This document shows positions 29,231-38,409 of a stretch of DNA of 64,000 nucleotides, piece by piece (the first letter of the stretch is position 1; each line of letters opens with the position of its first letter). The notes under the pieces are model-generated. The model made no database searches, was not told where the DNA came from, and saw nothing but the letters and a program-made list of their open reading frames with translations. This DNA comes from Azospirillum sp. SYSU D00513 (GTDB taxonomy: Bacteria; Pseudomonadota; Alphaproteobacteria; Azospirillales; Azospirillaceae). The position numbers and the translations under genes were made by a program. The stretch is taken from positions 1 to 64,000 of the forward strand of contig NZ_JAFIQV010000003.1 in the NCBI RefSeq assembly GCF_017356015.1, in the 5' to 3' direction.

Positions 29231-31972
29231 ATGCTGGGCTTGGGACCGTTCGCCTTCGCCGCACCCTGGGTGCTCGCCGCCCTGGTGGTGCTGCCCGCCC
29301 TGTGGTGGCTGCTGCGGGTCACCCCGCCGGCACCCCGCGTGGTCCGCTTCCCCGCGATCCGGCTGCTGCGCGACCTCACGGCACCCGAGGAAACGCCGGC
29401 CCGCACCCCCTGGTGGCTGCTCCTGCTGCGGCTGCTGGCCGCGGCGCTGCTGATCCTGGCGCTCGCCGGCCCGCTGCTGAACCCCCGCGCGGCGCTGCCG
29501 GGCGGCGGGCCGCTCCTGCTGGTGGTGGACAACGGCTGGGCCGCCGGGCGCGACTGGCCCGCCCGCCGTCAGGCCATGGAGGAGCTGGTCGGTCAGGCCG
29601 AGCGGCAGAACCGCAACGTCATCCTCCTGCCGACGGCACCGTCGGCGAGCGGCGAAAAGCTCCAGGCGACGGCATCCCTGCCGCCGGTCGAGGCCCGCCG
29701 CATCATCCAGGCCATGGAGCCCCTGCCCTGGCCGGCCAACCGCGCCGCGGCGCTGGAAGCCGTGCGCGCCTTGAGGCCCGAAGGGGCCCTGCACGCTGTG
29801 TGGCTGTCCGACGGCCTTGGCGACGCCTCGGCCGCCGCCCTGGCCGAGGCGCTGCAGCGGCTGGGCTCGGCCGAGCTGCTGGACGACCTGAACCGCGTGC
29901 CGGCCCATCTGCTGCTGCCCCCGGCCATGGAGGATTCGGCGCTGATCGCCCGCGTCGCGCGGGCCGACGCCACGCGTCCGGAACCGGTGACCGTGCGGCT
30001 TTCGGCCGACGACGGGCGGCTGCTGACGCGGCAGACCGCCGCCTTCGAGCCGGGCCAGAAGATCCGCGACATCCGGCTGGAGATCCCGAGCGAGCTGCGC
30101 AACGAGGCGGCGAGCCTGCGGGTGGAGAACGACACCACCGCCGGAGCCACCGTGCTGCTCGACGAGCGCTGGCGGCGGCGCCCGGTCGGGCTCGTCTCCG
30201 GCCGTGCCGAGGGAGAGACCCAGCCGCTGCTGTCCGACCTGCACTACCTGGAACGGGCGCTGGCGCCCTACAACGAGGTGCGGCGCGGCGGCACGCTCGA
30301 ACTTCTGGAACGCGACCTGTCCGTGCTGATCCTGTCCGATGTCGGCTCCCTGACCGGAGAGGAGGCGGAGCAGGCCGAGGAATGGGTGAGGGAGGGTGGC
30401 GTGCTGCTGCGCTTCGCCGGGCCGCGGCTGGCCCAGAACGCCGACACGCTGGTCCCGGTGCGGCTGCGCATCGGCGACCGCGCGCTGGGCGGGGCGCTGT
30501 CCTGGTCCGAGGCGGCGCGGCTCCAGCCCTTCGACGCCAAGAGCCCCTTCCACGGGTTGCGCATCCCGGACGACGTGACGGTCAGCCGGCAGGTGCTGGC
30601 CGAGCCCTCGCTCGACCTCGCGGACCGGAGCTGGGCACGGCTGGCCGACGGGTCGCCGCTGGTGACCGCCGAGAAGCGCGGCGACGGCTGGATCGTGCTG
30701 GTCCACACCAGCGCCAGCCCGGACTGGTCGAACCTGCCCATCTCGGGCCTGTTCGTGGACATGCTGCGGCGTGTCGCGGCCTTGAGCAGCGGCGTCGCCG
30801 GCAGCGGGCGCGCCGTGGCGCTGGAACCGTTGGAGCTGCTGGACGGCTATGGCCGGCTGGTGCCGCCGCCAGCCACGGCCTTCCCCATCCAGGGCGACGC
30901 CGCCCCGGCGGAGCTGATCGGGCCGCGCCATCCGCCGGGCTTCTACGGCACCGACGATTCGCGCCAGGCCCTGAACCTCAGCGCCGCCGTGACCGCCATC
31001 GAGCCCTTGGGCGGCCTGCCGCCGGGCATCGCCCGGTCGAGCTTCGGCGGGCGCGGGGAGATCGCGCTGAAGCCTTCGCTGCTTGGCTTCGCGCTGGCGC
31101 TTCTCACCATCGACCTGCTGATCGCGCTGGCGTTGCGCGGGCTGCTCGGCCGCTGGGGCGGGCGCCGGCGGGCCGGTGCCGCAGCCGCGGCAATCTTGCT
31201 GGCCGCCAGCTCCCTCGCCGCCTTCGCCGTTCCGTCGCGGCCGGCCCTGGCCGACGATGCCCGCGCGGTCGAGGTGACGGCGGAAACCTACCTCGCCTAT
31301 GTGCAGACCGGCGACGCCACGGTGGACAACCTGTCCCGCGCGGGGCTGGAGGGGCTGGTGGACGTGCTGACCCGGCGTACGGCGGTGGAGGCAGCCGGCG
31401 CCCGGGCGGTGAACCTGGAAACCGACGAGCTGGCCTTCTTCCCGCTGCTCTACTGGCCGGTGTCGCAGGGCCAGGCGGCGCTGAGCGACCAAGCGCGCGG
31501 ACGCGTGAACGATTACCTGCGCAACGGCGGCACCATCCTGTTCGACACGCGCGACCGCGGCACCGGCATGGGCCTGAGCGGCGGAGGCGGCAGCCAGTCG
31601 CTCCAGCGGCTGGTTCAGGGCATCGACGTGCCGGCGCTGGCGCCCGTGCCGCCCGATCATGTGCTGACCAAGTCCTTCTACCTGCTGAACGACTTCCCCG
31701 GCCGCTACGCCGGCGGCGAGCTGTGGATCGAGGCGCGCGAGGGGCAGGCGAACGACGGCGTCTCGCCGGTCATCATCGGCAGCAACGACTGGGCCGCCGC
31801 CTGGGCGGTCGATCAGGCCGGCCGGCCTATGTACGCGGCCGTGCCCGGCGGCGAGCGCCAGCGCGAGATGGCCTACCGCTTCGGCGTCAACGTCGTGGTC
31901 TATGCGCTGACCGGCAACTACAAGGCCGATCAGGTTCATGTCCCCTCGATTCTGGAAAGGCTCGGCCAGTGA
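29231..31972 (+). CDS. large membrane protein with BatA-like N-terminus and DUF4159 domain
   Basis: A 913-residue protein. Two N-terminal membrane helices (about residues 8-28 and 57-80) flank the BatA-type motif RVVRFPAIRLLRDLTAPEETPARTPWW. A VWA-like region follows, further helices lie near residues 620-670, and the C-terminal 220 residues are a DUF4159 domain (FFPLLYWPVSQGQAALSDQARGRVNDYLRNGGTILFDTRD), which has a glutamine-amidotransferase-like fold. It forms a unit with MoxR and DUF58. The exact role is unknown; relatives act in envelope or stress functions. Confidence 0.88.
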   Translation: MLGLGPFAFAAPWVLAALVVLPALWWLLRVTPPAPRVVRFPAIRLLRDLTAPEETPARTPWWLLLLRLLAAALLILALAGPLLNPRAALPGGGPLLLVVDNGWAAGRDWPARRQAMEELVGQAERQNRNVILLPTAPSASGEKLQATASLPPVEARRIIQAMEPLPWPANRAAALEAVRALRPEGALHAVWLSDGLGDASAAALAEALQRLGSAELLDDLNRVPAHLLLPPAMEDSALIARVARADATRPEPVTVRLSADDGRLLTRQTAAFEPGQKIRDIRLEIPSELRNEAASLRVENDTTAGATVLLDERWRRRPVGLVSGRAEGETQPLLSDLHYLERALAPYNEVRRGGTLELLERDLSVLILSDVGSLTGEEAEQAEEWVREGGVLLRFAGPRLAQNADTLVPVRLRIGDRALGGALSWSEAARLQPFDAKSPFHGLRIPDDVTVSRQVLAEPSLDLADRSWARLADGSPLVTAEKRGDGWIVLVHTSASPDWSNLPISGLFVDMLRRVAALSSGVAGSGRAVALEPLELLDGYGRLVPPPATAFPIQGDAAPAELIGPRHPPGFYGTDDSRQALNLSAAVTAIEPLGGLPPGIARSSFGGRGEIALKPSLLGFALALLTIDLLIALALRGLLGRWGGRRRAGAAAAAILLAASSLAAFAVPSRPALADDARAVEVTAETYLAYVQTGDATVDNLSRAGLEGLVDVLTRRTAVEAAGARAVNLETDELAFFPLLYWPVSQGQAALSDQARGRVNDYLRNGGTILFDTRDRGTGMGLSGGGGSQSLQRLVQGIDVPALAPVPPDHVLTKSFYLLNDFPGRYAGGELWIEAREGQANDGVSPVIIGSNDWAAAWAVDQAGRPMYAAVPGGERQREMAYRFGVNVVVYALTGNYKADQVHVPSILERLGQ

Positions 31973-34059
31973 TGTTCGAAGGGACCTCGATCGCCTTCGC
32001 CCCGCTTCTGCCCTGGGCGATTCTGCTGCCCTTGCTGGCGCTGGCGCTGGCGGTGGTGGCGCTGGCGCTGTTCCGGCGCGCGCGGGGCACGCTGCTGCGC
32101 CTCGCCGCCGTCGCGGTGCTCGCCGTGGCGCTGCTCAACCCCTCGCTGGTGAACGAGAAGCGCGACCCGATCAAGGACGTGGCGGTGGTGGTGGTGGACG
32201 CCTCCCCCAGCCAGAACATCGGGGAGCGGCGGGCCCGCGCCGAACGGGCACTGGCCGATCTGACCGAGCGGCTGAAGGCCTTCGACGACCTGGAAGTGCG
32301 CGTCGTGCGGGCCGGGGCCGAGGCCGGCGGCGCCATCAACGAGACGCACCTGTTCGAGGCGCTGGCCGCCGCCACTTCCGACGTGCCGCGCCGCCGGCTG
32401 GCCGGCGCGGTGCTGATCACGGACGGCCAGGTGCACGACGTGCCGGAGAACGTCGCCAAGCTGGCCGAGGGCGGGCCGGTCCACACGCTGCTGACCGGCA
32501 ACCGCGAGGAAGGCGACCGCCGCCTCGCCATCGTGCAGGCGCCCGCCTACGGCATCGTCGGCAAGCCGGTGGAGCTGACCCTGCGGGTGGACGACATGCC
32601 CGGCCGGCAGGCGGACACCGCCAGCGTCACGATGCGCCAGGACGGCGGCGCCCCGACGACGGCGCGGGTGCCCGTGGGCCGTGACTTCACGCTGGATCTG
32701 CCCGTCTCGCACGGCGGGCAGAACGTGCTGGAGATCGAGGTGGAGGCGGCGGGTCAGGAGCTGACGCTCGCCAACAACCGCGCGGCCGTGGTGGTCAACG
32801 GCGTGCGCGACCGGCTGCGCGTGCTGCTGGTGTCGGGCGAGCCGCACGCCGGCGAGCGCACCTGGCGCAACCTGTTGAAGGCCGACCCCTCGGTCGATCT
32901 CGTCCATTTCACCATCCTGCGCCCGCCCGAGAAGCAGGACGGAACCCCGATCCGCGAGCTGTCGCTGATCGCCTTCCCTATCCGCGAGCTGTTCGAGGTG
33001 AAGCTCGACGAGTTCGACCTGATCATCTTCGACCGCTACCGCCGGCGCGGCGTGCTGCCGCAGATGTATCTGGAGAACATCGCCCAGTATGTGCGCAACG
33101 GCGGCGCCCTGCTGGAGACGTCGGGCCAGGGATACGCAACGCCGCTGTCCCTGTTCCGCACCCCGCTCGGCGACGTGCTGCCGGCCGAGCCGACCGGCGA
33201 GACCCTCGACCAGCCCTTCCGCCCGAAGGTGACCGAACTGGGTCGCCGCCACCCGGTGACCAGCGGCCTGCCCGGCGACCGCCCCGACGGCGAGCCGAGC
33301 TGGGGACGCTGGTTCCACCAGGTGGAGGTCCTGCCGGGCGAGGGTTCCGTCGTCATGGAGGGTGCGCAGGGCAGCCCGCTGCTGGTGCTCCAGCGCGTCG
33401 GCGAGGGGCGCGTGGCGCAGCTCGCGTCCGACCAGATCTGGCTGTGGAGCCGCGGCTTCGAGGGCGGCGGCCCGCAGGCGGAGCTGCTGCGCCGGCTCGC
33501 CCACTGGCTGATGAAGGAGCCGGAACTGGAGGAGAACGACCTCCGCGCCCGCGTGGACGGCAGCCGCATCACGGTGGAGCGCCGCTCCCTGGAGCCCGAT
33601 CCGCGTTCCGTCACCCTGACCACCCCGTCCGACGAGACGCGGACGCTGGAGATGACGGCAAGCCAGGGCGGCCTCACCAGCGCCACCGTGCTGGCGGGCG
33701 AGCCCGGCATCTACCGCGTCACGGACGGCGAGCGCACCGCTCTGGCCGTGGTGGGTGCGGTGAACCCGCCGGAGCTGGCCGACGTGCGCTCCACCGGCGA
33801 CAAGCTCGCCCCCGTGGCCGAGGCGACCCGCGGCGGCATCCAGTGGATTGCCGACACCGAAAGCGGCCCCCGCCCCGGCGTGGAGGTCCGCCGCACCCGC
33901 CCCGACCGCGACCAGTCCGGCAACGGCTGGATCGGCCTGCGCGCCAACGGCGACTATGTCGTCACCGGCGTGACCGAAGTCCCCCTGCTGCCTGTCGCCG
34001 CCGTCCTGGCGCTGGCGCTGGGCGCCCTTCTGCTTGCCTGGCGCCGGGAGGGCAAATAG
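31972..34059 (+). CDS. large membrane protein with VWA-like and GATase1-like regions
   Basis: A 695-residue protein with two N-terminal helices (about 10-32 and 38-55), a periplasmic-facing VWA-like segment (VAVVVVDASPSQNIGERRARA, a D-x-S-x-S metal-site pattern), a class I amidotransferase-like segment (LIIFDRYRRRGVLPQMYLEN then YVRNGGALLETSGQG near residue 370) and a C-terminal helix before WRREGK. Its ATG overlaps the previous stop by one base (TGATG). It completes the MoxR operon. Similar pairs are found throughout alphaproteobacteria with no assigned function. Confidence 0.85.
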   Translation: MFEGTSIAFAPLLPWAILLPLLALALAVVALALFRRARGTLLRLAAVAVLAVALLNPSLVNEKRDPIKDVAVVVVDASPSQNIGERRARAERALADLTERLKAFDDLEVRVVRAGAEAGGAINETHLFEALAAATSDVPRRRLAGAVLITDGQVHDVPENVAKLAEGGPVHTLLTGNREEGDRRLAIVQAPAYGIVGKPVELTLRVDDMPGRQADTASVTMRQDGGAPTTARVPVGRDFTLDLPVSHGGQNVLEIEVEAAGQELTLANNRAAVVVNGVRDRLRVLLVSGEPHAGERTWRNLLKADPSVDLVHFTILRPPEKQDGTPIRELSLIAFPIRELFEVKLDEFDLIIFDRYRRRGVLPQMYLENIAQYVRNGGALLETSGQGYATPLSLFRTPLGDVLPAEPTGETLDQPFRPKVTELGRRHPVTSGLPGDRPDGEPSWGRWFHQVEVLPGEGSVVMEGAQGSPLLVLQRVGEGRVAQLASDQIWLWSRGFEGGGPQAELLRRLAHWLMKEPELEENDLRARVDGSRITVERRSLEPDPRSVTLTTPSDETRTLEMTASQGGLTSATVLAGEPGIYRVTDGERTALAVVGAVNPPELADVRSTGDKLAPVAEATRGGIQWIADTESGPRPGVEVRRTRPDRDQSGNGWIGLRANGDYVVTGVTEVPLLPVAAVLALALGALLLAWRREGK

Positions 34060-34134
34060 GCGAAAAAGGGGTGTTGCAGCCGGCCGGCTTTCCGGTTAGT
34101 TTGCCGACCCTTCCGGCCTTCAAGGCCGGTCTGC

Positions 34135-34209
34135 TGGGGCGTCGCCAAGCGGTAAGGCAGCGGTTTTTGGTACCGCCATTCCCAGGTTCGAATCCTGGCG
34201 CCCCAGCCA
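34135..34209 (+). tRNA. tRNA-Gln (anticodon TTG)
   Basis: A 75-base cloverleaf. The acceptor stem TGGGGCG (34135-34141) pairs with CGCCCCA (34199-34205), the discriminator is G and CCA is encoded. The anticodon arm is GCGGT-TTTTGGT-ACCGC, giving TTG. The T arm is CCAGG-TTCGAAT-CCTGG. The 3' end is also the left attachment core of the element that follows, and integration kept the tRNA intact. Confidence 0.96.
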
Positions 34210-34210
34210 T
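34190..34210 (+). other. left attachment site (attL core) of the integrated element
   Basis: Twenty-one bases beginning GAATCCTGGCGCCCCAG and running through the tRNA-Gln CCA end plus one T are repeated exactly at 49434-49454. This copy is inside the functional tRNA. The bases on either side differ between the copies apart from scattered matches. Confidence 0.88.
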
Positions 34211-34469
34211 CTATATAAATCAATGACTTAGCAGCTGTTACAAACAGTGTGCGTAACACCCCGACGGGGTGGTCATGCGGGGCACTTCTCCCTCTCTGTT
34301 CATACACGTTAAGCGCATCGTTTGTATTCTTGTCATCGGCTCAGGCGACCGAAGTTGGTGATCGCTGTCACAGCCGTCCTTGGCCGCGTCGCATTTTCAC
34401 AAAAAATCTTGTAGTTTCTTTCGATATGCGCAACAATATTACATTCTTCCTTGCGACTTTAGGCGCCCC

Positions 34470-34598
34470 ATGCTTCCCGTCGAGCCCTTCGAGTTCTGGC
34501 CCGAGCCGGCTACGGCCTTCGCCGTCGAGCTGTCCAGCCCGCCTCCTCCGATTGACACCGCGCAGGCCAGCGAACAGGAGTCGGCGCCGTGGGCATGA
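34470..34598 (+). CDS. small protein at the head of the phage structural cluster
   Basis: A 42-residue open frame (MLPVEPFEFWPEPATAFAVE then a proline-rich stretch) ends by overlapping the start of the gp10-like gene. Its compact placement suggests it is translated and coupled to that gene. No family is recognised and it could also be part of the leader. It lies 260 bases from the attachment core; the space between is AT-rich and holds no other gene. Confidence 0.4.
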   Translation: MLPVEPFEFWPEPATAFAVELSSPPPPIDTAQASEQESAPWA

Positions 34599-35008
34599 AG
34601 CTGACCGGCACCGGCAATCTCGCCACGATCCTGCGCCGGGTCCAAGCCAACGTGACGCGGGCCGCCGCCGCCGAGATCCATCGGCAAGGCGAGACGATGA
34701 GGACTGTCTCCCAGCTCAACGCGCCGGTCGATGAAGGCGATCTCGAAGCCGCGCACTTCGTCGAGACCACGACCCGCCCCGGCGGCAGCACGACGACGGT
34801 CGGCGTCGGCGGTGATGACGTCGATCCCTACGCCCTCCAGATGCACGAAGGCCTCGGCCCCTACGGCTCCGGCGCCTTCCAGCCCGGCCCCGGCACTATC
34901 GCCAAAGGGCAGCAAGCCGGCGGCAAGTTCCTGGAGCGCGCCTTCGACGACCAGAGGGGCGAGATCGCGCCCGCCGTCGCCGACGCCGTTCGCAAGGCGC
35001 TGACATGA
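34589..35008 (+). CDS. HK97 gp10-like phage protein
   Basis: A 139-residue protein matching the gp10 group of head-tail completion proteins: helical N-terminus (LRRVQANVTRAAAAEIHRQG), then NAPVDEGDLEAAHFVET, a beta section VGVGGDDVDPYALQMHEGLG and the C-terminal helix GGKFLERAFDDQRGEIAPAVADAV. In HK97-type phages it sits at the neck between head and tail, downstream of the connectors. Here it precedes the terminase, an unusual order. GTG 34589 has AGGAG eight bases upstream; ATG 34595 is the alternative. Its end overlaps terL by four bases. Confidence 0.75.
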   Translation: MGMKLTGTGNLATILRRVQANVTRAAAAEIHRQGETMRTVSQLNAPVDEGDLEAAHFVETTTRPGGSTTTVGVGGDDVDPYALQMHEGLGPYGSGAFQPGPGTIAKGQQAGGKFLERAFDDQRGEIAPAVADAVRKALT

Positions 35009-36642
35009 CCACCGCCACGGCCAAGCGCAGCAAGATCGCCGATTGGCGCGACGGCAGCGCCGGCTTCTTCCTGTGGCTCGACGACGTCAAGCCGCTGGTG
35101 CCCAGCGCCAAGGGCGGCTTTGAGCCCTACGTGCCCGGCCAGCGCGAGCGCGAGGAAATCGCCAAGGCGCTCGACGGCGGCTTCTCGACCGTCGTCTTCT
35201 GCTGGCCGCGCCGGCACGGCAAAACGCTCGTCTCGGCGCTGATCATCGTTTGGCGGTTCCTGACGCGCCAAACGCAAAACGTCGCCGTCGTCGCCAACAG
35301 CGAGCGGCAGACGACCGACACCGCCTTCCGCACGATCCGCACCGTCATCGAGCAAACGCCCTACACGAAGGCGCTGGTCAAGGCCGGCTCTATCTCGATC
35401 ACGGCCGACAAGATCGAGTATGCCGCCCTCGGCAACGTGATCCAGGGCTTCGCGTCGTCGCCGGCTGCGCTCTACGGCAAAAAGATCACCATCGCGCAGA
35501 TCTCCGAACTGCACGCCGCGCGCACCGATGACGCCTATCAGGTGCTCGCCAGCTCGACTATCGACACCGACGACGGCCTGGTTCTGGTGGACAGCACGAC
35601 CGGCTCACGCAGTTCGCCCTTGTTCGCGCTCTACGGCAGCGCCCAGCGAGGCGACGATCCGACGCTCTTCTTCAGCCATATCAGCTATCGGGATCTCGAA
35701 GACGCCTGCGCCAACGCGCCACGCTGGATCTCCCCGGCAAAGCTCCGCTCGCGCGCGTCCCAGATGCTGCCGGCGGAGTTCGCGCAACAGCACCTCAACC
35801 TCTGGACCGCGTCATCCTCGGCGCTGTTCCCGGCCGACGTGATCGAGCGGTGCCGCGACAGTTACCGGATCGACCTTCCGTCAATCACCGGCGGCGCGGC
35901 CCATATCGTCGGCGCCGGCCTCGACCGCGCCTTCGGCTTCTCGATCCACGGCGACGCCACCGTGACGACCGCCGTCGTCAAGCTGCTGGTCGGCGAAGAT
36001 GACCACTTCTACGTCCTGGCCTCCGACAAGGTCCGCTTCAGTGGCGCCAGCGGGATCAAGAGCAACTTCTCGCGCTACGCCCGCGACTACGGCCTGAAGC
36101 GGGCGGCAATCGAATCCTACAACGCGCAGGACATTTCCGCGTGGTGCGGCGATCAGGCCTTCGACCATGAAGTGATCCACCCCACCGCCGAGAGGCAGGC
36201 CAACGCCTTCACGACCCTGCACACCATCGCGGCGGAAGGCCGGCTCCACATTCACCCCAGCTTTGAGAGCCTGCTCGCCGAGCTGGGAACCTTCGAGTAC
36301 CAGCACGACGGCGGCGGCTTGCCGAAGTTTGAGGCGATCAAGGGCGCCCACGACGATTTCGTTTATTCGCTCGCATGGGCGGTCTACAGCCTGCGCGACG
36401 TCGAGCTGAATCCGTACGAGCTGAAGGGAATCGACTGCAACGGCCCCGGTCCGGCTCCGACCTTGTGCCTTCTCAACGGCGGCGGCGAGATCCCACCGTG
36501 CGCCGACGGCTGCCGCTCGATGCGGGCGGCCCGCGACCTGTACCGCGCTTATCGGGCGCGCGGCAGCCTGATCCCGTTGGCCTTTGATGACTTCGCCATC
36601 ACCAAGCTGAAGAACGTCGGCGCGCACGTTACGCCCCGGTGA
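35005..36642 (+). CDS. phage terminase large subunit
   Basis: A 545-residue packaging motor and nuclease. The ATPase half has an R-x-x-G-K-T type Walker A, CWPRRHGKTLVS (about residue 68), and an acidic residue after the hydrophobic strand KKITIAQISELHAA as the Walker B/catalytic carboxylate. The RNase H-like nuclease half shows GAGLDRAFG (about 312), AIESYNAQD (about 370) and AHDDFVYSLAWAV (about 450), spaced as its acidic triad. The last 80 residues (CNGPGPAPTLCLLNGGGEIPPC and onward) are an extension rich in cysteine that I do not recognise. No small terminase gene precedes it. Confidence 0.88.
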   Translation: MTTATAKRSKIADWRDGSAGFFLWLDDVKPLVPSAKGGFEPYVPGQREREEIAKALDGGFSTVVFCWPRRHGKTLVSALIIVWRFLTRQTQNVAVVANSERQTTDTAFRTIRTVIEQTPYTKALVKAGSISITADKIEYAALGNVIQGFASSPAALYGKKITIAQISELHAARTDDAYQVLASSTIDTDDGLVLVDSTTGSRSSPLFALYGSAQRGDDPTLFFSHISYRDLEDACANAPRWISPAKLRSRASQMLPAEFAQQHLNLWTASSSALFPADVIERCRDSYRIDLPSITGGAAHIVGAGLDRAFGFSIHGDATVTTAVVKLLVGEDDHFYVLASDKVRFSGASGIKSNFSRYARDYGLKRAAIESYNAQDISAWCGDQAFDHEVIHPTAERQANAFTTLHTIAAEGRLHIHPSFESLLAELGTFEYQHDGGGLPKFEAIKGAHDDFVYSLAWAVYSLRDVELNPYELKGIDCNGPGPAPTLCLLNGGGEIPPCADGCRSMRAARDLYRAYRARGSLIPLAFDDFAITKLKNVGAHVTPR

Positions 36643-36645
36643 CGC

Positions 36646-36695
36646 GCAATAATATTGCTTGACTGTTTCGGCTAATATTCCTAGCATTTAGGAAT
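36646..36695 (+). promoter_or_regulatory. possible promoter and operator before the portal gene
   Basis: The 98 bases between terL and portal are AT-rich for this region. They contain TTGACT at 36659-36664, 17 bases, then TAGCAT at 36682-36687, a fair sigma-70 match. The -10 lies inside an inverted repeat, ATTCCTA (36677-36683) and TAGGAAT (36689-36695), and a second small palindrome GCAATAATATTGC lies at 36646-36658. This suggests that portal and capsid genes have their own regulated promoter. Confidence 0.5.
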
Positions 36696-36740
36696 GCAGT
36701 CCAAGAGCTGCTGTGATCGAAGCTGCACGGCAGTACTTCC

Positions 36741-38120
36741 ATGTTTGGTCGCGTCTTCAACTCCGTTGATCCCGTCGTCAGCCTTGTCATGGCTTCAAGG
36801 GCTCGCAAGCAGCGCGCCGAAAAATGGCTGCGCTACTACCACGATCAACAATCCGACGAGACGCTTCGCCTGATCGGGCAGAAGTGGAGCAAGCCTGAAG
36901 CCTTCCGGCTGTTCCAAGTCAACATCGTGAAGAAGACGATCAACAAGCGCGCCAACCTCTACCGATTGGCGCCGCGCCGTATCTTTACTGGTCTCGATCA
37001 GGAAGCCGGCGACGCGCTCTATCGGGCGATGAATGCCGACGTCGTGCTGAAGCGCGCCTCCCGGCTGGTCAAGCTGCTGAAGACCGGCGCCCTTCAAGTT
37101 GGTTGGAGCGCCACCGGCCCGACGCTGCACGTCGTCACCCCGAACGTTCTCGACGCCATCGCGCCGGATCCTGAATTCCCCAATCGCCTGATCATCACGC
37201 ACAACGCCGAGCGCGAGATCGACCGGACCTTCTCCGACTGGACCGCGACAACCTACCAGCGGCGCGACTACCGTGGCGCGCCCCTGGCGATCTCCGGCAA
37301 CCCTGGCAACGTGAACCCCTACGGCGTCTTGCCGTTCGTGGCGCTCTTCGACCGTCACCCCGACGACTGCTTCTTCCTGCCGGGCGGCGACGACCTGATC
37401 GAGGCGCAAGAGGCGATCAACGTCGCCCTGACAAACCTTTGGCGCGCCGTCGAGCTGCAAGCGCACGGGCAGGCATGGGCAACCGGACTGCCGGCGGGCG
37501 AAGCCGTCCGCATCGGTCCCGAGCGGGCGATCACCCTGCCCGATGGCGGGAAGTTCGGCTTTGCCGCGCCCAACGCGCCGATCAGCGACATTCTTGAAGC
37601 GATCCAGTTCGTCATGCGTCAGACGGCGGCTGCGAACGATCTCTCCGCCGACGTCTTCGATCTCGACCGGGCGTCGGAAAGCGGCGCCGCGAAGCACGTC
37701 GAGCAGATCGACCTCAAGGAAGCCCGGCTCGATGACATTGCGCTATGGCGCACCTTCGAGGCGCGGCTGTGGAACGTGATTAAGGCCGTGGTCAACACCC
37801 ACCGGCCCGGCACCATTCCGGCCGACGCGACCATGACCGTCGATTTTGCTGAGCTTCAGGAGAACGTCAGTGAGACCGAGCGCCTGACGAACGCCCGCAC
37901 GCGGATCGAGCTGGGCGCGTGGTCGCCGGTGGATCTCCTGCGCGCCGAGAACCCCGACGGCTTCCCCACCCGCGAGGACGCCCTCGCCGAGCTGATGAAG
38001 CGCAAGGCCGAGACCGAAACCCTGCGGCCGACGCCCGCCGTCGCCGTACCCGCCCCCGTCGAGCCCGTCGCGGCCGACACCGACACCCAGGAAAACGACG
38101 ATGACCACGCCGCCGAATGA
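36741..38120 (+). CDS. phage portal protein
   Basis: A 459-residue portal of the SPP1/HK97 general type. The N-terminal clip contains WLRYYHDQQSDETLRLIGQK, then KTINKRANLYRLAPRRIF (the usual N-terminal wing) and the stem/wing stretch VNPYGVLPFVALFDRHPDDCFFLPG, followed by DDLIEAQEAINVALTNLWRAVE and QTAAANDLSADVFDLDRASESGAAK, a typical crown-proximal region. The C-terminal 40 residues are alanine, proline and acid rich. It forms the dodecameric DNA gate of the capsid. Its end overlaps the next gene by 20 bases. Confidence 0.85.
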   Translation: MFGRVFNSVDPVVSLVMASRARKQRAEKWLRYYHDQQSDETLRLIGQKWSKPEAFRLFQVNIVKKTINKRANLYRLAPRRIFTGLDQEAGDALYRAMNADVVLKRASRLVKLLKTGALQVGWSATGPTLHVVTPNVLDAIAPDPEFPNRLIITHNAEREIDRTFSDWTATTYQRRDYRGAPLAISGNPGNVNPYGVLPFVALFDRHPDDCFFLPGGDDLIEAQEAINVALTNLWRAVELQAHGQAWATGLPAGEAVRIGPERAITLPDGGKFGFAAPNAPISDILEAIQFVMRQTAAANDLSADVFDLDRASESGAAKHVEQIDLKEARLDDIALWRTFEARLWNVIKAVVNTHRPGTIPADATMTVDFAELQENVSETERLTNARTRIELGAWSPVDLLRAENPDGFPTREDALAELMKRKAETETLRPTPAVAVPAPVEPVAADTDTQENDDDHAAE

Positions 38121-38394
38121 TGCGGCGCCGGCACCCGCCGACGCGCCCGTTCCCGCCCCGGCCGACACGCCCGCCGATCCGATGGCCGCGATCCTCGCCG
38201 CCGTCACGGCGCTGACCGCCGAAGTCGCATCGCTGAAGGCCGCCGCTGCCCAGCCCGCCGCGCCCGCTCCGGCAGCCCCGGCGCCCGTCGTGCCGACCAC
38301 CGACACCGCCCGGCCGGCGATCACTCCGACCACCCCCGATCTCTCGACCTTGCCGCCGGTGGCCCGGATGGCGGCGGGCTACCGCTCCAAGTAA
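38101..38394 (+). CDS. small Ala/Pro-rich protein, possible scaffold
   Basis: A 97-residue protein. Two Ala-Pro-rich tracts surround a central amphipathic coiled-coil-like helix (MAAILAAVTALTAEVASLKA, residues 28-47). Its place between portal and major capsid protein is where scaffolding proteins or protease-scaffold fusions sit. No protease motif is visible. The scaffold role is inferred from place and helix only. It ends 15 bases before the capsid gene. Confidence 0.55.
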   Translation: MTTPPNDAAPAPADAPVPAPADTPADPMAAILAAVTALTAEVASLKAAAAQPAAPAPAAPAPVVPTTDTARPAITPTTPDLSTLPPVARMAAGYRSK

Positions 38395-38409
38395 AAGGAA
38401 CCTGGAAAA

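Noticed and set aside
29129..31939. 936-residue minus-strand open frame
   Set aside because: It is the antisense of the DUF4159 membrane protein gene, which has clear domains; the antisense product is His/Gln/Arg-rich with no motif, a common effect of GC-rich codon bias.
29302..31971. Long in-frame extension (to 1585 residues) upstream of the gene at 31972
   Set aside because: It is a shadow of the preceding gene; the true start is ATG 31972, which overlaps the previous stop as TGATG.
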